Source of the DNA: Legionella sp.
GTDB taxonomy: Bacteria > Pseudomonadota > Gammaproteobacteria > Legionellales > Legionellaceae
Assembly (NCBI GenBank): GCA_031291095.1
Contig: JARLJR010000140.1
Span: forward strand, 1-52,849
Reading direction: 5' to 3'
DNA length: 52,849 nt
This document shows positions 46,466 through 52,849 of this stretch, piece by piece. The notes below the pieces were generated by a model. That model was not told the DNA's origin, made no database searches, and saw nothing but the letters and a program-made list of their open reading frames with translations. Numbering within the stretch: the stretch's first letter is position 1; each line of letters opens with the position of its first letter. Both the position numbers and the translations under genes were made by a program.

Positions 46466-46705
46466 TCACTCTTTAACTTCACAGATTATTTTAGTGCAAT
46501 CTCTGCAGTTCTTTGCTGCATATTTAAAAGAATCGAGCGCTGCGGATGTATCTTTAGCCATCTTGTCGTCTGCGGTTTTATCATGAACAGCATGACTACC
46601 GCTCGCATTAGTAGTACAACTCCAATGAGTATTCATATCCGTAGCACTCGTAGCAAATAATGCAGATGAGCTTAATACCAAACATCCTATAATTAGCTTT
46701 TTCAT
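46466..46705 (-). CDS. Small secreted protein, four Cys
   Basis: The 79-residue product has a signal peptide (MKKLIIGCLVLSSSALFAT) and a mature part of about 60 residues with Cys in SCTT, KNCRDCTKIIC. I do not recognise it; disulfides are likely in the periplasm. The stop lies 7 bases from a strong hairpin. Confidence 0.65.
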   Translation of the reverse strand: MKKLIIGCLVLSSSALFATSATDMNTHWSCTTNASGSHAVHDKTADDKMAKDTSAALDSFKYAAKNCRDCTKIICEVKE

Positions 46706-46817
46706 AATATTTCTCCATATTGGTCGCCTACTGCTCGCAAAAATCGTTAACTACTTTTGAGCCTCTCCTTTGGAGTATTACTATATGTTTTATCTCATTG
46801 GACACGCTCTTGCTTAA

Positions 46818-46973
46818 CTAAGGCCTACCACGTAAAAGTACAACAAGAAGTAAAATAAGAAGGAGCAATCCAATACCGCCACTAGGATAATATCCCCAAC
46901 CTACACTGTAGGGCCATGCAGGAAGTAATGCTAATATCAATAAGATTAAAACAATTAATAAAATTAAATTCAT
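46818..46973 (-). CDS. DUF3309-like small membrane protein (51 residues)
   Basis: From the second of two ATGs (GGAG 6 bases before it) the product reads MNLILLIVLILLILALLPAW, then a YSVGWGYYPSGGIG turn and a second hydrophobic segment, ending LLRGRP. This two-helix plan with the W-G-Y-x-PSGG turn is that of DUF3309 proteins. No function is known. It sits upstream of and opposite to the PRC-barrel gene. Confidence 0.8.
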   Translation of the reverse strand: MNLILLIVLILLILALLPAWPYSVGWGYYPSGGIGLLLLILLLVVLLRGRP

Positions 46974-47172
46974 CATAAACTCCTTTTTAAAAACTCCATC
47001 TATTTAAGTTTAGCCTTAAATAAGGGCATATTGTATTGTTTTTATGTAAAAAAGCGGGTGGTTTGCGTTATTTTTATACTTTATAAGGAAGTGATTTTTT
47101 TGATTTCTCATCTATTGATTACTATTATTTAAGTGAGTAATCCCTTTAGTTTCTAGAGCAAGGAGAGTTATC

Positions 47173-47517
47173 ATGGAAAATAGAGGAATCGTCAAATCTG
47201 GTGAAATTACAGGAGCAAAGGTAATGAATCCAGCAAATGAAAATTTAGGTGAAATTGCAGAAGTAGTTATTGATAAACAATCTGGTGAAGTAAGCTATTT
47301 AGTCTTAGACTTTGGCGGCGTCTTAGGATTCGGCAATAAATATTTTGCGGTTCCCTGGCAGTTATTTTTATATAATAACCAGGATGATCGCTTTATTCTG
47401 AATGTGGATAAACAACAATTAAAAAACGCCCCTGGTTTTGACAAAGATCATTGGCCAGATTTTTCTGCCCCTGAATTTACTACCTTAATCACTGGTTTTT
47501 ATACCATAGAAAAGTAA
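47173..47517 (+). CDS. PRC-barrel domain protein
   Basis: AAGGAGAG precedes the ATG. The 114 residues contain ITGAKVMNPANENLGEIAEVVID and SYLVLDFGGVLGFGNKYFAVP, the typical beta-barrel of PRC proteins. They are often stress- or photosynthesis-linked or bind RNA and ribosomes; no specific role follows here. Confidence 0.88.
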   Translation: MENRGIVKSGEITGAKVMNPANENLGEIAEVVIDKQSGEVSYLVLDFGGVLGFGNKYFAVPWQLFLYNNQDDRFILNVDKQQLKNAPGFDKDHWPDFSAPEFTTLITGFYTIEK

Positions 47518-47582
47518 TTTCGTGTCTCATTCACCATAGGCTCAAAATTGAGCTTTATAAGGATTTTGTTTTTAACATTTTT

Positions 47583-47611
47583 TAAGATAAGGCGGAAAAA
47601 GCCTTATCTTA
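47583..47611 (+). terminator. Terminator of the PRC-barrel gene
   Basis: TAAGATAAGGC and GCCTTATCTTA form an 11-bp perfect stem around GGAAAAA, about 65 bases past the stop, followed by TTCTTTT. Confidence 0.75.
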
Positions 47612-47736
47612 TTCTTTTACCCAAATGCGACAAGCAAGCCTCAAGCCAGCGCACAGCTAATTCCTGACAGAGTCCCTCTACTTTCTTGCATAATCCAATT
47701 GCTTAAAACGAACGATAATACCGACATGTATGAACG

Positions 47737-47772
47737 TTGGTTTTTTACTTGTTCGTGAAAGTAAAAAACCAA
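47737..47772. other. Isolated 13-bp perfect hairpin in a 519-base intergenic stretch
   Basis: TTGGTTTTTTACT and AGTAAAAAACCAA pair around TGTTCGTGAA. The rest of 47518-48036 contains no gene I can support besides the terminator at its left. It could be a bidirectional terminator of an unseen RNA. Confidence 0.45.
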
Positions 47773-48036
47773 GCTCTTGCTTTTAACAAAAAGGTATAAG
47801 AGAATACGGAGCGTTTATTTTTACCTTTCAAAGTTTTAACTAAAAATAAGCCTATCCAACACTAATGATGTATCTGGAATTTTAATGGAAAATAGGATGT
47901 TCTTCACCGTGAAAACACAAATCAAACAAGCATTAATTTATAAACCATTCCTGATGTGTTTTGTCATTATCGATGAAGAATAGTCCAAACTTTCGTCCCT
48001 CGTTAATCAATAGATTATTTTATAAGGAGCATTACC

Positions 48037-48573
48037 ATGAAAAAAAACATTCTTTCTTCTCTAGCCATATTAGCCTGCTGCTTTGCCTTATCTAGCTGCG
48101 GAATAAATGCCACTACGGATTCGATGACGTATAGTCATTCTTATACACATAAACCGGTGAACAAAAATTTCATCCATGGAATAACTGTTAGTGAAGTAAA
48201 AGGTGGGCATACAATTAATCCATTGCTCGCCTCAGAAATCAGCAATGAAAATTTTAAAGCGGCATTAGAGAAATCGCTTCAGAATGCGCAATTACATCAG
48301 GGCATGAGTCCTGGAAAATATTCTTTAAAAGCAACGATTGTAAGGTTTGAAAGACCGGTTATCGGTTTGGATTTTAAATCAACATTAATCGTTAATTATA
48401 AGTTGTACTCTGCAAAAGATCTTAAGCCTGTTTTTGATAAAACCATTAAAAGCGCTTATGTGGCCAAAATGAGCGATTCACTTATTGGTGTGACGCGGTT
48501 AAAAATGGCAAACGAAGGTGCTGCCAGGGAAAATATAAAGTTATTAATTAAAAACTTATATAAAAAGAAATAG
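48037..48573 (+). CDS. Lipoprotein of unknown function
   Basis: AAGGAG precedes the ATG. The signal peptide ends in lipobox LSS-C (residue 21). The 158-residue mature part has alternating strands (YSLKATIVRFERP, STLIVNYKLYSA) and helices and an all-basic C-terminus; I recognise no family. It ends at a strong terminator. Confidence 0.75.
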   Translation: MKKNILSSLAILACCFALSSCGINATTDSMTYSHSYTHKPVNKNFIHGITVSEVKGGHTINPLLASEISNENFKAALEKSLQNAQLHQGMSPGKYSLKATIVRFERPVIGLDFKSTLIVNYKLYSAKDLKPVFDKTIKSAYVAKMSDSLIGVTRLKMANEGAARENIKLLIKNLYKKK

Positions 48574-48581
48574 CAATAAGC

Positions 48582-48621
48582 CATCCCGGATTAGGTGCCC
48601 ATGGCGGCCTAATCCGGGATG
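48582..48621 (+). terminator. Terminator after the lipoprotein gene
   Basis: CATCCCGGATTAGG and CCTAATCCGGGATG form a 14-bp perfect stem 9 bases after the stop, followed by TGTTTA. Confidence 0.75.
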
Positions 48622-48675
48622 TGTTTACAGTAAAATAATAAATTATGATGCAAAAATTAGCTGGGTGAGGTTGTC

Positions 48676-49245
48676 ATGAAAGCAGTTTGTGTTTATCTTG
48701 GTGCAAATATGGGCAATAGTAAATCATTTGAACAGGAAGCTATAAAACTTGCACACGAACTGGTTAGTCGAGGTCTTACCTTGATTTATGGCGGTTCAAG
48801 TTTAGGAATGATGGGGCTTTTGGCAACTAGCGTGAAAGAGTTAGGTGGCAAAGTAATAGGAGTTATAACTACCCATCTTATAGATAAAGAAAAACCCTTG
48901 GCAACGCTTGATCAGCTGCATGTAGTTGATTCAATGCAGGAGCGGAAAAAAATGCTTCAAGAATTAGCTGATGCATTTATAGCTATGCCTGGAGGCTTAG
49001 GGACTTTGGAAGAAGCGATTGAAACATGGAATTCCATCAAAATAGGTGAGCTTGATAAAAAAATAGGATTTTTGAATATTGATAATTATTTTCAAAAGCT
49101 ATTTGATTTTATCAATGACTGCGAAACGAATGGGTTTATGAATTCCAAACAAACGGCAATACCAATAGTAAACAGCAACTCCTCTTTATTGCTTAATCAT
49201 TTAGCGCGAACAACGGAAGACGATAAAAAAACAATATTAGTATAA
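48676..49245 (+). CDS. LOG family nucleotide phosphoribohydrolase
   Basis: VYLGANMGNS, IYGGSSLGMMGLLA and MPGGLGTLEEAIE (the PGGxGTxxE motif) identify the LOG family, formerly annotated lysine decarboxylase. It releases the base from nucleoside 5'-monophosphates, in plants and some bacteria producing free cytokinins. The 189-residue length is normal. GGTG...ATG; single gene. Confidence 0.92.
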   Translation: MKAVCVYLGANMGNSKSFEQEAIKLAHELVSRGLTLIYGGSSLGMMGLLATSVKELGGKVIGVITTHLIDKEKPLATLDQLHVVDSMQERKKMLQELADAFIAMPGGLGTLEEAIETWNSIKIGELDKKIGFLNIDNYFQKLFDFINDCETNGFMNSKQTAIPIVNSNSSLLLNHLARTTEDDKKTILV

Positions 49246-49602
49246 GTGTTTATGATGAAGCTCCCGCAAGGAAACCGAAGGCTTGGGCTTGCTTTACCAA
49301 TAAATTGTACTGCTACTTGGGAGATTATAGAAATAAACCCAACGCGCCATATTTATAAAAAACTAGTAGAAAATATTCAGTGCTTTGTGACTCGTCGGTA
49401 ACGCAGGAAGCACTATTTAACAACCTTGTCTTCGTTACCCAACCAAATGCTTGTACTTGTTTAATTGCATTCAAACTTTTAGACAAAAGTCAGATGCAAA
49501 GGCCCTTAATGGAACAAAGAAAGAACACAAACCCACAGAAAATGCTCAAAAATTGAACTATAATTTCATCGTTACATCTTTTTTGTGCAGTGGAGTTTCT
49601 TT
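49246..49602. other. Intergenic region before the FAAL fusion gene
   Basis: No gene was seen. AGTGCTT and AAGCACT arms (about 49379-49413) may be a weak terminator for the LOG gene. TATAAT at 49559-49564 is a possible -10 box for the next gene, without a clear -35. Confidence 0.35.
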
Positions 49603-52557
49603 ATGTGCTCAAATCCGTATCAGACCCTCAATGATATCTTAAGCTATAATAAACAAAATAATCCTCGCGCAATCGCATACCGCTTTATCTTAAATGATCT
49701 CGAATCTGAAACCATCAACAATGCTGAGTTATATCGGCGTACTTTTAATCTTGCAAAAGAAATTCAAGAAAAAGCAGCCCCCGGTGAACGAGTTATTTTA
49801 ACTGCAAAGCCTGGGCTTGATTTTGTTATTGGTTTTTATGCTTGTTTAGTTTCTCGCACCATTGCGGTTCCGATTTTTCCACCAGCAAATGCGATGATGG
49901 CCTCGCGCTTTTTGCATGTGATTTTTGATGCTAAGCCCAAATTAATCTTAGGCGATAAACAGACAATGAATTCGCTACTGCTTGCCCGTAAGGTAAATAC
50001 CTTTATGCCAGGCCGCGTTAAAAATTACCTTGGCGTTAGCGATACCTTAAGTGAAATATTTTCACTATTAAAGCAATTAGTTATACCGATTCTTAGTATA
50101 AAAGATCGCTCAGGAGATGTATTTGACGAGCAACAGTTTTCGCCTGGTTCAAAAAAAGAAATCGCTTTTCTTCAATATACTTCCGGCTCTATAGGCCATC
50201 CTAAAGGTGTGATGCTGAGCCATGGAAATCTATTACATAATGTAGAAATTATAAAAAGAGTAGTAAACCATAGTGAATCCTCTCATAGCTTTTCTTGGCT
50301 TCCTCCATATCATGATATGGGCTTAATTGCGGGCATAATTGAGCCATTGTATGCGGGAATACCCGCCACCTTAATGTCAACGATTGATTTTATCGAGCGT
50401 CCTTCGCGGTGGATGGAGAGCATGTCCAAGTACCAATGTACGACCACCGGAGGGCCTAATTTTGCTTTTGAATTGGCGGTGCGTAAAACATCAGAAGCTT
50501 TATTACAACAGCTTGATTTAGGGCACATCGAAGTGATCGCCAATGGTGCGGAACCCCTTTCTGTTGAAAGTATCAATTTATTCTACGATAAATTTGGGGT
50601 TTCAGGCTTACAAAAAGGTGCCATTTTACCTTGTTATGGTTTAGCTGAATCGACCGTTATGGTTTCGGGAAAATCTTTTTTGACGAATGAACTGACTTTG
50701 CATGTAGATCCTGAGCAATTAAAAAATAATGTTATTAATACCGCGGTTGACCCGCATAAGGCAAAACGCCTAGTAAGTTCTGGCATACCGCAGATGGATG
50801 TTAAAATCGTCAATCCTCATACTTTGGTTGAGGCGAAACCGTTCGAGGTGGGCGAGATATGGATTCATGGAGAGTCGGTTTCTGCCGGTTACTTTAATAA
50901 TGCTGATGCCTCAGAAAAAACGTTTAATAACTATATTAAACAATCCGCTCATGAGACAAAATATCTGCGTACTGGCGATTTAGGGTTTATGCACCAAGGC
51001 GAGCTATTCGTCTGTGGGCGCTTAAAAAATATGATCATTATTCATGGGCAAAATTATTATCCTCATGATATTGAGCTTGTGGTCGCCTCCAGTGATAAAC
51101 GTATTCGTACTGGCTGTGTTGTTGCTTATGCAACTGCCAAAGAAGGCATCGAAGGATTGGCTGTCGTGGTTGAAGTACAAAAAAATACCTTAAAAGAAGA
51201 TTATTCGCTTATTGTTAATACCATTCAAAAAATAATAGCAAGACAATTTCAACTCGCGGTACGAGAGATATTTTTAGTACCTGCACGTGCAATTCCTAAA
51301 ACAACAAGCGGAAAATTACAACGGATAAAATGTAGTGAGCTTTTGGAGAATGGTTCAATAAAACCACTATTTCATTATGTACATAACAGCAAAAAATTGT
51401 ATGTAAGTGCCAATAATGAAGATTGGGTTTTAGCTTTAAAAAATACGCCTAAAAAGAAATACCAACAGTTCTTTACAACTCATATTAGAACGTTAGTAGC
51501 AGAAGTGCTTAACATTGCTGATGCACAGGCGATTGATTTGAATAAAGGCTTTTTTGACTTGGGCATGGATTCATTAATGACGGTAGATTTTAAAACCCGG
51601 CTTGAGGATAAATTAGCTCATTCCTCCATTGTGACCAAGGCGGTTACTTTTGGTTATTCGAATGTTGGGACCATGGTTAAGTTTTTAGCCAAAAATTGGA
51701 GCCATGAACAACATCATGAGGAGCCTAAGATTCTATCTAAATCCGCATCAACCATTGAAATAAAAAATAATAGCAGTAAAGCCGCAGTTTTACTGATCCA
51801 TGGCCTATCAAGTAGCCCCCTGGAAATGATGTCTTGTGCTGATGCTCTGTATCAATCAGGGTTCAGCGTGCGTATTCCCCATTATAAGACCTTTGGTTTT
51901 GATAATAGTTTGGCAAAGAAAGGGGTTTGTGTTTCTCGACAAGCGTGGAAGGAGGAGGTTTTAAGAGAATTTAAACTGATGCAGCAAGAGTATGAGCAAA
52001 TTTTTGTTGTCGGCATGTGTTTAGGTGCCATTTTAGCATTAGAGTTAGCGGATAATGTCGGTGCCCAAATCCAAGGAGTTGCTTTATTATCAACGCCATT
52101 TTTCTATGATGGCTGGGCAATCCCTTGGTATCGATCAATGATTCCTCTAATTGGTAAAACACCACTGAAAAAATTTATTTCTTATAAGGAAAAGGCACCT
52201 TATGGCGTTAAAAATGAAACCATGAGGACATTAATCAAATCCTCAATGGAAAAAAATAAAACTTCGGCGGCAGGTTCACAAAAGATTAGTCTATTTGGAA
52301 TTCATGAGGCTTATTTATTAACTCAGGAGGTTAAAAAGAACATCAACCAAATCAATAGTTCTATGTTAATTATTCACGCCGAAGAGGATGAAACCGCAAG
52401 CTTAAGTAATGTTAAATATATTCAAAATAATATTCAGGCGCCAAAGACGCAGGTGGTTATCTTGAAAGACAGTTATCATATGATTACGTTAGATAATGAA
52501 AAACATATTGTAGCTCAAAAAATAACCGATTTTTTTAATTCTCTATTAGCGGCTTAA
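49603..52557 (+). CDS. Fatty acyl-AMP ligase - acyl carrier - alpha/beta hydrolase fusion
   Basis: I choose ATG 49603 because GGAG lies 7 bases upstream; GTG 49585 has no ribosome site. Residues about 1-590 are an acyl-AMP ligase: LQYTSGSIGHPKGVML (nucleotide binding), YGLAEST and LRTGDLGFM. The N-terminal and internal layout fits FAALs. Next is a carrier domain with GMDSL and phosphopantetheine Ser657. The last 240 residues are an alpha/beta hydrolase, where the elbow reads GMCLG with Cys806 instead of Ser, Asp in HAEEDET and His in SYHMI. It probably loads and then releases or transfers a fatty acid. A Rieske oxygenase gene follows. Confidence 0.85.
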   Translation: MCSNPYQTLNDILSYNKQNNPRAIAYRFILNDLESETINNAELYRRTFNLAKEIQEKAAPGERVILTAKPGLDFVIGFYACLVSRTIAVPIFPPANAMMASRFLHVIFDAKPKLILGDKQTMNSLLLARKVNTFMPGRVKNYLGVSDTLSEIFSLLKQLVIPILSIKDRSGDVFDEQQFSPGSKKEIAFLQYTSGSIGHPKGVMLSHGNLLHNVEIIKRVVNHSESSHSFSWLPPYHDMGLIAGIIEPLYAGIPATLMSTIDFIERPSRWMESMSKYQCTTTGGPNFAFELAVRKTSEALLQQLDLGHIEVIANGAEPLSVESINLFYDKFGVSGLQKGAILPCYGLAESTVMVSGKSFLTNELTLHVDPEQLKNNVINTAVDPHKAKRLVSSGIPQMDVKIVNPHTLVEAKPFEVGEIWIHGESVSAGYFNNADASEKTFNNYIKQSAHETKYLRTGDLGFMHQGELFVCGRLKNMIIIHGQNYYPHDIELVVASSDKRIRTGCVVAYATAKEGIEGLAVVVEVQKNTLKEDYSLIVNTIQKIIARQFQLAVREIFLVPARAIPKTTSGKLQRIKCSELLENGSIKPLFHYVHNSKKLYVSANNEDWVLALKNTPKKKYQQFFTTHIRTLVAEVLNIADAQAIDLNKGFFDLGMDSLMTVDFKTRLEDKLAHSSIVTKAVTFGYSNVGTMVKFLAKNWSHEQHHEEPKILSKSASTIEIKNNSSKAAVLLIHGLSSSPLEMMSCADALYQSGFSVRIPHYKTFGFDNSLAKKGVCVSRQAWKEEVLREFKLMQQEYEQIFVVGMCLGAILALELADNVGAQIQGVALLSTPFFYDGWAIPWYRSMIPLIGKTPLKKFISYKEKAPYGVKNETMRTLIKSSMEKNKTSAAGSQKISLFGIHEAYLLTQEVKKNINQINSSMLIIHAEEDETASLSNVKYIQNNIQAPKTQVVILKDSYHMITLDNEKHIVAQKITDFFNSLLAA

Positions 52558-52617
52558 GTATAGAGAATTTTTTTGAAGATAATTAGCTATACTTAGTTTA
52601 AAACACATGGTTGATTT

Positions 52618-52849
52618 ATGAGCAAAAATATATCGCTCCCAATTTCATGGTATTTTGATGATTATGTAGTTCAACGAGAAATTAATCGTTTATTTGAAAA
52701 AGAACCTATTTACGTTGGCCATCAATTAATGGTGCCCAATATAAATGATTTTCACGTTTTAGAGCGGGAAAATCACAGTAAAATTCTTTTTCATAATGAA
52801 GATTCTTATTCGTTAATCTCCAATGTGTGTCGTCATCATGAAGCATTAA
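52618..52849 (+). CDS. Rieske-type oxygenase, alpha subunit, N-terminal part (runs off the window)
   Basis: Sixty bases after the FAAL gene, ATG opens a frame to the window end (77 residues). WYFDDYVVQREINRLFEKE and the IYVGHQLMVPNINDF stretch are the usual start of ring-hydroxylating or related Rieske enzymes, and NVCRHHEAL carries the first Cys-x-His cluster motif. It is likely co-transcribed with the FAAL fusion and may oxidise its acyl product or a similar substrate. Confidence 0.8.
   Translation, partial: MSKNISLPISWYFDDYVVQREINRLFEKEPIYVGHQLMVPNINDFHVLERENHSKILFHNEDSYSLISNVCRHHEAL

Noticed and set aside
46427-46660. 77-residue plus-strand frame
   Set aside because: It starts inside the 17-bp hairpin and lies opposite the small secreted protein gene, which has a proper signal peptide.
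49451-49642. 63-residue plus-strand frame before the FAAL gene
   Set aside because: Lacks a ribosome site, overlaps the FAAL start, and has no recognisable features.
1-52849. CRISPR array, prophage, tRNA-linked integrase or complete IS
   Set aside because: No regularly spaced short repeats, tRNA gene, integrase or transposase with terminal inverted repeats was seen. The only transposase is the RAYT.

Overview
The window looks like a chromosome segment from a Legionella-like gammaproteobacterium. I base this on low to moderate GC content, many large eukaryotic-like proteins that resemble Dot/Icm effectors (a protein kinase-like protein, a protein with a C-terminal CaaX box, a 1,132-residue repeat protein ending in a SidE-like phosphodiesterase region), a DUF1566-type secreted protein, a GH81 glucanase and a FAAL-ACP-hydrolase fusion. 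The genus is an inference. No rRNA, tRNA, CRISPR array or complete insertion sequence was seen.

Layout. (a) 1-5.2 kb: the 3' part of a REP-associated tyrosine transposase (RAYT), REP-like repeats, and a cluster resembling a polymorphic-toxin tip. This cluster has a glycine-rich pre-toxin fragment with a probable peptidoglycan-hydrolase C-terminus, a secreted putative immunity gene touching it by one base, a glucosaminidase tail remnant, and a second secreted putative immunity gene overlapping that remnant. (b) 5.2-17.7 kb, mostly minus strand: a large alpha/beta-hydrolase-like protein, GH81 beta-glucanase split by a one-base frameshift, a beta-lactamase-fold serine hydrolase, an asparaginase-family enzyme with an altered active-site motif, a lipoprotein and an S9 dipeptidyl peptidase. 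(c) 17.7-21.3 kb: an effector-like island of a kinase and a CaaX protein, bounded by 62-bp direct repeats. (d) 21.5-30.4 kb: a decayed MFS transporter, peptide deformylase, a methyltransferase, a VanX-type dipeptidase, a ParD antitoxin with a truncated ParE, MtfA, a membrane protein, and a broken ABC transporter gene.

(e) 30.6-40.5 kb: a surface polysaccharide locus with PglE-, PglD- and PglC-like enzymes of bacillosamine-type sugar synthesis, a Wzm/Wzt ABC exporter, an acyltransferase-SGNH protein, a GT4 glycosyltransferase and an O-antigen ligase/polymerase-like membrane protein. Together these could make, decorate, export and attach a glycan. The 4,6-dehydratase that would start the sugar pathway is not in the window. 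(f) 40.6-46.4 kb: a secreted DUF1566-like protein and the giant repeat/PDE protein with a small companion gene. (g) 46.4-49.3 kb: small envelope or stress-type proteins (DUF3309, PRC-barrel, lipoprotein) and a LOG-family enzyme, with several strong hairpins. (h) 49.6 kb to the end: a fatty acyl-AMP ligase-ACP-hydrolase fusion followed by a Rieske oxygenase that runs off the edge, probably the start of a lipid or natural-product cluster.

Decay is prominent: one frameshift, one in-frame stop, internal deletions and gene tails are visible, as expected in an accessory region. The most novel-looking items are the toxin/immunity cassettes next to REP repeats, the 34-residue-repeat/SidE-like protein, the CaaX effector candidate, and the FAAL fusion whose hydrolase has cysteine at the nucleophile position.
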